A stretch of 64,000 bases of DNA from DATBVX01 sp963705495 (lineage in GTDB: Bacteria > Pseudomonadota > Gammaproteobacteria > Steroidobacterales > Steroidobacteraceae). Numbering within the stretch: position 1 is the first letter of the stretch; the number at the start of each line of letters is the position of its first letter. A program made the position numbers and the translations under genes. The DNA is taken from assembly GCA_963705495.1 (NCBI GenBank), contig CAVPJQ010000019.1, positions 27,351 to 91,350 of the forward strand, read 5' to 3'. Below the pieces are notes generated by a model. The model saw nothing but the letters and a program-made list of their open reading frames with translations, was not told the DNA's origin and ran no database searches. Of the stretch, positions 18,573 to 26,005 are shown in pieces.

Positions 18573-19626
18573 TCAGGTAGTGCCCGCAACGTCGACCAGC
18601 AGTTTCACGCCATCCTGGCGATGCAAACGCTCGAAGCCATCGCGGATCAGCTGTGGAAAGGGAATCGTTTCGACCCAGCCGGCGGCGGGATATGCGCCGG
18701 CCGCCATCTCGGCAATCACGCTCGGAAACGCGCCGCAGGAAAGCGCCACACCGGTGATGCGCGCTTCGGACATCAGGATTTCCATCGGGTGAATTTGCAG
18801 GGGTTGGGTATGAATGGCGACCACGACGACGTTGCCGTCCACTGCGGTCCCGCGCAGCGCAGCCTGAAATGCGGCCGGGACGCCGGCTGCGTCCACGGAG
18901 GCATCCACGCCCCGACCGGCGGTGAGATCGCGCAGCGCCGCGACGACATCGGTATCGTCGCGGGTCGAGGACCTGCTCAGCGCCGAGCGCGGCAACCACG
19001 GCGCGACGGGCCGGCGATGGATCGATCATGATCACGCGCACACCGCGCCGCAGCAGCGTGAGCAGAACACCGATGCCGATGGGGCCGGCGCCATGAACGG
19101 CGACGAGCTGTCCCGCCTGCACGCGACAACGATTGACGGTGCTCCAGGCGATCGCCATCGGCTCGATCAATGCGCCCTGCGCCGGCGTGATGCCGCGAGG
19201 AAGCTTGTGTGCCATGGAGCGACGCACGACGGTGAACTGGGACAGGCCGCCGCCATCGCGGTTGTAGCCGTGAAAGGCCAGCAGGCCACAGTGGTTGTAT
19301 TGCCCCGCGCGGCAGAACAAGCAGCGTCCGCAGGTCTCAACTGGCTCCACCGCGACCAGGTCGCCGAGCTCGAGGTCCTCGACGCCATCGCCGCAGTCGA
19401 CGACGATGCCACTCAGCTCATGGCCGAGGATGACAGGGTTCTTGACCCCAGTGAGCGGATGCGGATCGCGCCGGGTGGTGATCGGACCGTCGTAGTACTC
19501 GTGCAGGTCGCTGCCGCAGATCCCGTTGTACTGCACGCGCAGCTTGACCTCGCCGACGCCCGCCGTCGGCTCGGGTACATCCTCGAGCCGAAGGTCCTCT
19601 CTCCCATGGAAGACTGCCGCACGCAT
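18573..19626 (-). CDS. Zinc-dependent medium-chain alcohol dehydrogenase (butanediol dehydrogenase-like), frameshifted
   Basis: Two frames together encode a 350-residue medium-chain dehydrogenase. The first frame (from ATG 19626) has the catalytic zinc region CGSDLHEYYDGP, the GHELSG motif, the four-Cys structural zinc loop CGRCLFCRAGQYNHC and the GAGPIGIG nucleotide loop. After the ALGAEQVLDP segment the sequence continues one base out of phase as DDTDVVAALRDLTAGRGVD to the stop at 18573. One extra base near 18955-18965 explains the break. The resemblance is to (R,R)-butanediol or sorbitol dehydrogenases. It lies between DUF4166 and the M20 hydrolase on the same strand. Confidence 0.8.
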
Positions 19627-19666
19627 GCACGAATATTCGATGCCGCACGGCAAAGAATCAACCCGT

Positions 19667-20353
19667 TCAGCTCCCCGGGGAACATCCGGGCGCGTCGGTG
19701 AAGAAGGCGACCTGATGGAGAACCTCACCGAACCAGCGGTGAGTGATTCGCAGCGTGAAGCTGAAGCGGCCCTCCCGTTCTTCACGATGCACCGCTTCGA
19801 GACGACCCGGGCACAGAATCTCATGCAACCGTACGGACCTGCCGAACAGGCGCAAGTAGTAGCGCTCGCTCCGGAAGACGAGTGCGCGGTCCACGACGTG
19901 GACCGTGAGCGTCATGCCGATGCGGCAGCCGACGTATTCTTCGAGCCCGGTCGGGCCGCAAAACCGTTTTGCCGAGTGGATCACCTGCGGAAAGCCTCGC
20001 TTCCGCGCGTACATGCGCGTCCAGACCTGGCCGTGCGAACGAGGATCCGCAGTAACGACTACGAGTGCTGCCGCGCGGGCGCCCGACTCGAGTGGCAACG
20101 GTGCTCCGATCAGCCTGGCAAGTTGCGCGTAGAACCACCCGAACCGCGACAGGCGCGTCGCGGCGACTTCGCCGCAAAAGATCTGCTGCTCATCGCTGGG
20201 CAGATGATGGGAGAAACGACGCCGGATCGCGCCCGGTAGTTGCTCCCACTCTTCTCTGGATACGAGTTGCCGGAATCCAGGTTCTGGCGTGAGAAATGAG
20301 GGGACGAGATCTGACGCTGAACCTCGTGAGTCCGAAGTCGCGCTCCTTGCCAC
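19667..20353 (-). CDS. DUF4166 domain protein
   Basis: The protein (about 228 residues from GTG 20353) matches DUF4166. It has a QLPGAIRRRF segment near the N-terminus, FYAQLARLIGAPLPL, a KRFCGPTGLEEYVG segment and a C-terminal RLHEILCPGRLEAVHREE followed by GRFSFTLRITH. The family is of unknown function and is often found near SDR or lipid-related genes. The start is uncertain: no ATG lies before the domain after the upstream gene's stop at 20376, and GTG 20353 is the first plausible codon. It is downstream of the membrane protein and regulator on the same strand, so probably co-transcribed. Confidence 0.75.
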   Translation of the reverse strand: MARSATSDSRGSASDLVPSFLTPEPGFRQLVSREEWEQLPGAIRRRFSHHLPSDEQQIFCGEVAATRLSRFGWFYAQLARLIGAPLPLESGARAAALVVVTADPRSHGQVWTRMYARKRGFPQVIHSAKRFCGPTGLEEYVGCRIGMTLTVHVVDRALVFRSERYYLRLFGRSVRLHEILCPGRLEAVHREEREGRFSFTLRITHRWFGEVLHQVAFFTDAPGCSPGS

Positions 20354-20375
20354 CGTCAGGCACGCGTCTGTGGCG

Positions 20376-20753
20376 CTACCCCCGGTTGGTTTCGAGCCAT
20401 TCGCCGCGACTCCGATCAGCCTGCCTGCTGCGCGGCTGCGCCCGCCCGATCTGCCGGCCCATGCCGCCGAGAGCCAGGAAAGCACCGAGCACGGCTGTCG
20501 TCAGGGCGAGCCGCAGGGCCTGGATCAGTGGCGCGGTACCGTCATCGTTCATCGCCTGGACCAGCAGCGTGACCAGCAATGGGCTCAGGTAGAGCATCAC
20601 CGCAGTGAAGGTGGTCCAGAACCGGATCGCCTGACTTCCCTCGCACAGGGAAGCCAGCATTACCTCGAGGGGCTGCCAGAGGATCAGCACGAGAATCGTG
20701 CTCAGGGTGAGGCAGACGCCGAGTGCGGTGATGAAAAGCTGCAGAGCTGACAT
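20376..20753 (-). CDS. Small integral membrane protein
   Basis: This is a 125-residue protein with about three hydrophobic helices (residues 4-30, 45-68 and 80-98) and a basic C-terminal tail. No family was recognised. A GGAG element lies about 8 bases before ATG 20753. Its first 52 bases overlap the 3' end of the GbsR-type regulator gene in another frame, which suggests translational coupling. The position between the regulator and DUF4166 suggests a three-gene unit. Confidence 0.7.
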   Translation of the reverse strand: MSALQLFITALGVCLTLSTILVLILWQPLEVMLASLCEGSQAIRFWTTFTAVMLYLSPLLVTLLVQAMNDDGTAPLIQALRLALTTAVLGAFLALGGMGRQIGRAQPRSRQADRSRGEWLETNRG

Positions 20754-21352
20754 GACTTTTTCTCCGTTGTTGTCAGTGATCGAGATGCCCGGCGGCGTGC
20801 GGCGCGCCGATCCAGGAAGCGGACAATGCCGCTGCCGAGCTTCATGAGTGCCGTGACCTGCTGAGGCGGCAATGCCAGCATCTGCTCGTACCAGCGGGTC
20901 AATCGCTCGACGAACTCCAGCATCTGCGCCAGGCGCCGCGTCGCTTCAGCACTCATTGCCTTATCGCTCTCAGCCGCCGCCACGCAGTCGCGCAGCGCTG
21001 CGAGCGCCGGATCGAGCTCACGTGCCTTACGGCCGGCGGCGATCCGGTTAACCATGGTCCACAGGTCGGTTTCGGCCTCGAAGTGATCGCGCCGATCGCC
21101 CAGCACCGGCACGCGCCGGATCAACTGCCAGGCCAGCAGTTCACGCAGCGAGGTCGAGACGTTCGAGCGTGCCATCTCCAGCGTCGCGGCGATGGCATCG
21201 GCGGTCAGCGGGCGCGGCGCGACGTACAGCAGCGCATGCACCTGGCTCACGGAGCGGTTCACGCCCCAGCGATCGCCCATGTGGCCCCAATGCAGAACGA
21301 AGCGCCGTACGGGCTCGGCAAGCTCGACGGGTGTTTCAGTTGTTTCTGTCAT
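20702..21352 (-). CDS. GbsR/MarR-family transcriptional regulator
   Basis: This is a 216-residue regulator with a winged helix near the N-terminus (SVSQVHALLYVAPRPLTADA, then a MARSNVSTSLRELLAWQLI recognition region) and a helical C-terminal half. This matches the GbsR/MarR group that senses small organic ligands. ATG 21352 is the only reasonable start. It sits inside a perfect 18-bp palindrome and directly after a strong promoter, so the message appears leaderless and autoregulated. The last 52 bases overlap the membrane protein gene. Confidence 0.87.
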   Translation of the reverse strand: MTETTETPVELAEPVRRFVLHWGHMGDRWGVNRSVSQVHALLYVAPRPLTADAIAATLEMARSNVSTSLRELLAWQLIRRVPVLGDRRDHFEAETDLWTMVNRIAAGRKARELDPALAALRDCVAAAESDKAMSAEATRRLAQMLEFVERLTRWYEQMLALPPQQVTALMKLGSGIVRFLDRRAARRRASRSLTTTEKKSCQLCSFSSPHSASASP

Positions 21353-21360
21353 GACAGAAA
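21343..21360. promoter_or_regulatory. Palindromic operator over the regulator start codon
   Basis: TTTCTGTCATGACAGAAA is a perfect 18-bp palindrome. It contains the ATG of the GbsR-type gene (minus strand) and touches the -10 hexamer. It is a good candidate autoregulatory binding site: a protein bound here would block both initiation of transcription and the start codon. Confidence 0.75.
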
Positions 21361-21388
21361 TTACAGTACTAGTCGGCAGCCCTGTCAA
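21360..21388 (-). promoter_or_regulatory. Strong sigma-70-type promoter for the GbsR-type regulator
   Basis: On the minus strand there is a perfect TTGACA (21388-21383), a 17-base spacer and TGTAAT (21365-21360). Transcription should begin about seven bases after the -10, at 21353-21352, which is the start codon itself. Confidence 0.8.
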
Positions 21389-21447
21389 GCCCCGCAGCGC
21401 GGGCTGTGACGCGCTGCGCACTTCTTGAGCTAAGACCCTGGGGCCGG

Positions 21448-22293
21448 TCAGGTACCGAGTTGCGCTGCGTGATGACGCAGATGGTCTTCGACGAAGGTGG
21501 AAATGAAGTAGTAGCCGTGATCGTAGCCGTCCTGCATACGCAGCGTCAGCGAGGTACCGGACTGACGACAGCTCTCTGCGAACACCTGCGGATAGAGCTG
21601 CTCGGCCAGAAATTTGTCGGCACTGCCCTGGTCGATGAGGATCGGTCGCGCGAAGCCGCGCTTCGCCACCAGGACGCTGGCGTCATATTCGGCCCAGGAC
21701 TCCCGCTGCTCGCCGAGATAGCCGCTGAAGGCCTTCTGCCCCCATGGACAACGCATCGGGGCCGCGATCGGCGCAAATGCCGAGACCGAACGATACTGCC
21801 CCGGATTTCGCAACGCGCAGATGAGCGCGCCGTGGCCGCCCATCGAATGACCGAAGATGCCCTGCGCGTCCGCACGCACCGCAAATTCGCCCTGGATCAG
21901 TGCCGGCAACTCCTTGGTGACGTAGCTGTACATCCGGTAGTGCTGCGACCAGGGCGCCTCAGTCGCATCAACGTAGAACCCCGCTCCTATCCCGAAGTCC
22001 CAGCTCGCATCATCGCCGGGAATGCGTGCCTGCCGTGGGCTGGTATCCGGGGCGATGAGCATCAGACCGAGCTGGGCAGCGAGGCGCTGCGCACCCGCCT
22101 TGATCATGAAGGTCTCTTCGGTGCACGTGAGCCCGGCGAGGTAATACAGCACCGGCACGGGGCCGGACTTGGCCCGGGGCGGCAGATAGACGGAGAAACG
22201 CATCTCCGTACGGCATTGCGCCGAAGCATGTGCGTAGAAACGCTGAGTGCCGCCGAAGCAGGCGTGCTCAGACAGAAGTCGAAGCTCGGGCAT
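21448..22293 (-). CDS. fghA: S-formylglutathione hydrolase
   Basis: This is a 281-residue esterase-D family enzyme that hydrolyses S-formylglutathione to formate and glutathione in formaldehyde detoxification. The nucleophile is Ser150 in GHSMGGHGA. The acid lies in DQGSADKFL, and the His is in GYDHGYYF near residue 258. The LAGLTCTEETFMIKAG and APDTSPR blocks are diagnostic. Length is normal. GGAG lies about 6 bases before ATG 22293. The usual partner, glutathione-dependent formaldehyde dehydrogenase, is not in the window. Confidence 0.93.
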   Translation of the reverse strand: MPELRLLSEHACFGGTQRFYAHASAQCRTEMRFSVYLPPRAKSGPVPVLYYLAGLTCTEETFMIKAGAQRLAAQLGLMLIAPDTSPRQARIPGDDASWDFGIGAGFYVDATEAPWSQHYRMYSYVTKELPALIQGEFAVRADAQGIFGHSMGGHGALICALRNPGQYRSVSAFAPIAAPMRCPWGQKAFSGYLGEQRESWAEYDASVLVAKRGFARPILIDQGSADKFLAEQLYPQVFAESCRQSGTSLTLRMQDGYDHGYYFISTFVEDHLRHHAAQLGT

Positions 22294-22341
22294 GGGGAGA
22301 CTCCGCGAGGAACAGTCGCGGATTCTACCCGGGCGGCCGTC

Positions 22342-23100
22342 TTACTGTGAGCGCGCCAGGGTGGTCTGAGGTCCGGCCGGAGCTACCGCGGGGACGTAGT
22401 GGACCAGGAGCCTGGCGACGTGGCCGTGGGCGCTATTCCAGTGGGTGAGATTGACGCAGACCGAGCGATGGTCGCCCCCCTGCATCTGATCGTACGGTGC
22501 ATCAGCAAAGCGGGTTCCCTCGATGTCGTGATTGAACTCGACCTTGCTCGCCTCCCAGCCCTGCAGATCGTCGTCGGGCTTTGCAAAGAGCTCGACGCCG
22601 GAGACTTTGGCCTGCAGCGGTACGGCAGCGCACAGCGCCACCCGCTCCGCCGTAGCCTCGTCGCACGCAGGGGTCTCGACACCGACACTGATCGGCTCGG
22701 CGCGGCAGGGGTGCAAGCGAAGAATCGCCTCGGAACTTGCTGGTCCGGTGAGGGCGACCGGCTGTGCGGGCGTGCTCGCCGTCTCGGCCTGCTCGGAGCG
22801 CAGGTGCTCGAGCCGCTCGGTGGATGTGGCGAGTTCCCTGAGCTGGGTAGAGAGCTCCTCGCGCAGTTGACGTGTGTCTTCCCGCACCCGCTCGGCGCGC
22901 AGCTCCGAATACGCAAAGCCGCCCACCGCGGAGGCGAGCACAATCACGCCCAATGTCACCAGCGAGCGTGCTGCACTACGCTTGGGCCGGGTCTCGGCTT
23001 TGGCGCGGCCACGCAATGACATGACCAACTGAAAAGTTGCAGTCATGATGGTCGCCATCGCGCCAATCATTGCGGCCACGATCGTTTCCGAAAGCCCCAT
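22342..23100 (-). CDS. Membrane-anchored coiled-coil protein of unknown function
   Basis: This is a 252-residue protein with two hydrophobic segments near the N-terminus (about 5-27 and 47-65). A charged heptad-like stretch follows (SELRAERVREDTRQLREEL), consistent with a short coiled coil, then a periplasmic beta-rich domain with several Cys. GAGGAAGG precedes ATG 23100 at good spacing. No family was recognised. The C-terminal domain (EGTRFADAPYDQMQGGDHRS, then CVNLTHW) looks like a small carbohydrate- or ligand-binding fold, but this is a guess. Confidence 0.65.
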   Translation of the reverse strand: MGLSETIVAAMIGAMATIMTATFQLVMSLRGRAKAETRPKRSAARSLVTLGVIVLASAVGGFAYSELRAERVREDTRQLREELSTQLRELATSTERLEHLRSEQAETASTPAQPVALTGPASSEAILRLHPCRAEPISVGVETPACDEATAERVALCAAVPLQAKVSGVELFAKPDDDLQGWEASKVEFNHDIEGTRFADAPYDQMQGGDHRSVCVNLTHWNSAHGHVARLLVHYVPAVAPAGPQTTLARSQ

Positions 23101-23268
23101 GCAGCCTTCCTCGGTTTGACTCAACGGGGACGTGCCGCGGGACTTTAGCCAGTGGGTTGCGGAGTGAATACTACGCGGTTGGCAGTTTCGGCCGTTTGGA
23201 TAGCCCCAGCTCGCGCGCAGCTGAATCTGTCGCCATGTGGCGACAGCCCGCAATGCGGCGCTGCTCTG

Positions 23269-24132
23269 TCAGGCCCGACCCGCGGCCACGCGACTGCGCA
23301 GGACCAACGCAATACCCCCCAGCACGGCGACGCCGCACACGAGCAGGCGCAGGGTTGGCTGCTCTCCGAGAAGGAGCACGCCGCCCACGGCCGCGATCAC
23401 CGGGACCGAGAGTTGCACCGTGGCCGCGGAAATAGCGCTCAGCCGGCGCAGCGCCGCGTACCACACCACGTAACCCAGGCCCGATGCCACTGCGCCCGAC
23501 GCTGCGGCCAGGACCAGTCCCCGGGTCGACGCGTGCCATGGGTGCGCAAGCACTGGCATCGATACCAGGGCGAGCGGCACGGTCCAGACAAAATTCGCCG
23601 CGGTTGATTGCAGCGGATCGGCAACACCGCGCCCCCTCAACGAGTAGATCCCCCAGGCGATGCCGGCGCCGGTCATGAGCAGCGCGCTGTGAATGGGAGG
23701 CGCAGAGATGCCAGGGGCAAGCAACAGCACGAGTCCGACGCAGGCCGCCGCGAGCCCTGACCATCCCAGTGCTGACAAGCGCTCTCCCCTCACCAGGCCG
23801 GCGGCGATCATCGTGATCTGCACGGCGCCAAAGAGGACGAGTGCCCCGGTCCCAGCCGACAGGCCGAGATAGGCAAAAGAAAACGCGATCGCGTAGCCGA
23901 ACAATGCGCCGACGGCGATTGCGTCAGTGCGCATGCGCAGGGATTGGCCCTGCCGGATTGCCACGAGCGCCACCAGGAAGAGTGCGCCACACGACAGGCG
24001 AACCGTAGTGAAGGTGATCGCGTCGATGAGGTGAGCGCCGAGCGCCATGCGGCACAAGAGCGAATTGGTCGCGAAGGCGATCATCGCCGTAGCCGTCAGC
24101 AGGATCGCGCTCGCCCCTGCGGTTCGGATCAT
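23269..24132 (-). CDS. EamA/DMT-superfamily transporter
   Basis: This is a 287-residue membrane protein with ten predicted helices arranged as two EamA repeats, typical of drug/metabolite exporters (YdcZ/RhaT-like superfamily). Signature-like features are the GALVLFGAVQITMIAAGL segment and the second-repeat GVLLLGEQPTLRLLVCGVAV. The substrate is unknown. It is divergent from the SRAP gene, with 352 bases between them. Confidence 0.88.
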   Translation of the reverse strand: MIRTAGASAILLTATAMIAFATNSLLCRMALGAHLIDAITFTTVRLSCGALFLVALVAIRQGQSLRMRTDAIAVGALFGYAIAFSFAYLGLSAGTGALVLFGAVQITMIAAGLVRGERLSALGWSGLAAACVGLVLLLAPGISAPPIHSALLMTGAGIAWGIYSLRGRGVADPLQSTAANFVWTVPLALVSMPVLAHPWHASTRGLVLAAASGAVASGLGYVVWYAALRRLSAISAATVQLSVPVIAAVGGVLLLGEQPTLRLLVCGVAVLGGIALVLRSRVAAGRA

Positions 24133-24484
24133 TGCAGGAACTGCGCCGTCGCTGCCGGAGTCATTCGCTGCCGCATGAGGCTCCCTGCGACCAGAGGGCG
24201 CCTACGGTACACGAGTTGTGGCGAAGACGAAGGGGCCACTCCTGTGGCCCCTCCGGGGACCAACGCTCAGGCTCGGGATGCACCCGTCAAGGGCAAGAAC
24301 CTGCTCGCTGGATTCGAGGGCGGCGACAAAACCGTAGCTGACACTTCTCGGTCAGTGCGCCGCAAGCTACGAATTGATTCTTACTGCAGCAAGCGCCAAG
24401 GGACGAGCCGGCCTGTGATTCACACCGGCTGACCCGCCTCGGGGACGAACGGACCCTCGTAAGCGCATACCCTATACTCGCTGC
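24133..24484. other. Intergenic region between EamA transporter and SRAP gene
   Basis: There is no convincing coding sequence here. It holds a perfect 9-bp stem (24231-24239 with 24244-24252, loop TCCT) with no T-run on the plus side and only a few T residues on the minus side, so a terminator is uncertain. The last 12 bases contain a TATACT -10-like element directly before the SRAP start codon. Confidence 0.5.
24473..24478 (+). promoter_or_regulatory. -10-like element of the SRAP gene
   Basis: TATACT matches the sigma-70 -10 consensus at five of six positions. The start codon lies seven bases after it, so transcription would begin at the ATG. No good -35 hexamer was found at 16-18 bases. 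Confidence 0.45.
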
Positions 24485-25220
24485 ATGTGCGCCCGATTCG
24501 TTTCACGCGTGATGGCCGCGCTGGAACGCGCCGTCCAGGTGCGCTGGCACGATCCGTTCGACTTGATCTACAACGCGGCGCCCAGCATGCGGCTGTCGGT
24601 GGTCACTGCGGGCGCTGACGGTCCGGAAGCACGTGCGATGAAGTGGGGATTCATCCCGGGCTGGTGGAAGCAGGCAAAGCCGCCCAAGCTCACGATCAAT
24701 GCGCGTTCGGAAGACGCTGCGCAACTACCGATGTGGCAGGCGGCTTTTCGCGGCGCGCGTTGCCTGGTGCCTGCGCTGGGGTGGTACGAGTGGCGCAGCG
24801 AATCGCGCGTTGACACCACGACCGGCGAGATCAGTCCGGTTCGCCGTCCCTATTTCATTCACCTCGAGGGCTTGCAGCCGCTGTGCTTCGCGGGACTCTG
24901 GTCACGCTGGCGTCCGGAAAGTGGCTCCGAACCACTTCTCACCTTCTCGATTCTCACGCGCACGCCCACGCCGAGCCTCGCGCAACTGCATGACCGCATG
25001 CCCGTCGTGCTGCGCGAGGAGCAGTACGCTGTCTTGGCTCAACCCTGCGAACGACGACGTCGGCGCGCTCGGGCAGACCGTTACCACGGGAACCGTGCAG
25101 GAGTTCAGGTATTACCCCGTGAGCACCTACGTGAACAACCCTCGCAACGAGGGCAAAGAGTGCATCGAGCCACAGGCCGCGGGCCCCGAGCCTTCAAAAG
25201 ACTTCGAACTCACGGGTTGA
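24485..25220 (+). CDS. SRAP-family (YedK/HMCES-like) abasic-site DNA-protein crosslinking protein, frameshifted
   Basis: Two frames give a 244-residue SRAP protein. This family crosslinks abasic sites in single-stranded DNA through Cys2, and the sequence begins Met-Cys as required. Diagnostic blocks are KWGFIPGWWK, INARSED, RCLVPALGWYEW and HDRMPVVL. After EEQYAV the correct frame continues as WLNPANDDVGALGQTV and then the FRYYPVSTYVNNPRNEG segment. One extra T at 25034-25035 (GTCTTGGC where GTCTGGC is expected) breaks the frame. The Cys2 requirement fixes the start at 24485. Confidence 0.85.
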
Positions 25221-25255
25221 CTGCCGCCGTTTGTCGGAGGCAGCGCCCTGCGGCA

Positions 25256-25960
25256 TCAGAATTTCTCCACCCACGGCCGCAGGTCGAGCTCATGCGTCCA
25301 CGCGCTGCGATGCTGGCGATGAAGTCCAAGGTACGCCTCGGCAATTGCGGTTGGCTCCAGCAGGGAATCCGGACCTCGGTCACCGAGCAGGTGCGCGTAG
25401 CGCTGCGAATGAATCTGCCCATCGATGATCACGTGCGCCACGTGAATTCCCTTCGGGCTCAGCTCGCGCGCCAGGCTCTGCGCCACCGCGCGCAGCGCGA
25501 ACTTGGGCGAGGCCAGATTCGCGAACCCCGCGCCGCCGCGCAGCGAAGCGGTGGCGCCGGTGAAGAGGATCGTGCCCACACCCCGCTTGAGCATGATGCG
25601 AGCCGCTGTGCGGCCGACGAGGAACCCGCCGAAGCAGCCGATGCGCCAGCTGTGCTCGAACTGCTCCGGGGGCGTGTCTGTGACATCCGCCTTCTTGAAG
25701 GTGCCGGCGTTGAAGATCGCGACCCGCAACGGTCCGTGCTGTCGCTCTGCGGTATCGAACAACTCCTCCACCTGCTGCGGCACCGTCGCGTCACACTCGA
25801 CGGGGATGACCCGGCCGCCGCCTGGCGATACGATTTCTTCCGGGGCAGGTGCGCTCCGGGCTGCCGCGAGGACGGTGTAGCCCGCCTGCGAGAACGTGCG
25901 GACGAGCGCCGCGCCCAGGCCCGGACCGACTCCTACCACTACTGCTGTTTCCTGCGTCAT
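25256..25960 (-). CDS. Short-chain dehydrogenase/reductase-like protein lacking the catalytic Tyr
   Basis: This is a 234-residue SDR with the nucleotide loop GVGPGLGAA and the NAG motif (IFNAGTF). Where classical SDRs have YxxxK, this protein reads FANLASPKFALRA, keeping the Lys but not the Tyr. This variant belongs to a subgroup seen in proteobacteria, so it may bind cofactor but use different chemistry. The substrate is unknown. It follows dnaE2 on the same strand with a 45-base gap and could be read through from the SOS operon. Confidence 0.82.
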   Translation of the reverse strand: MTQETAVVVGVGPGLGAALVRTFSQAGYTVLAAARSAPAPEEIVSPGGGRVIPVECDATVPQQVEELFDTAERQHGPLRVAIFNAGTFKKADVTDTPPEQFEHSWRIGCFGGFLVGRTAARIMLKRGVGTILFTGATASLRGGAGFANLASPKFALRAVAQSLARELSPKGIHVAHVIIDGQIHSQRYAHLLGDRGPDSLLEPTAIAEAYLGLHRQHRSAWTHELDLRPWVEKF

Positions 25961-26005
25961 TGATGACTCCTGCGGCGGACCTTCGTTGCTATGTGACACC
26001 ATTGC

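Noticed and set aside
17056..19824. A single 922-codon frame suggesting a dehydrogenase-hydrolase fusion
   Set aside because: The middle part is out-of-frame sequence. The dehydrogenase continues in the neighbouring frame to a stop at 18573 and the M20 hydrolase has its own Tat signal from GTG 18555, so they are separate genes.
24231..24252. Hairpin as intrinsic terminator between EamA and SRAP
   Set aside because: Perfect 9-bp stem but no T-run on the plus side and both neighbouring genes point away from it, so a terminator role makes no sense for either.
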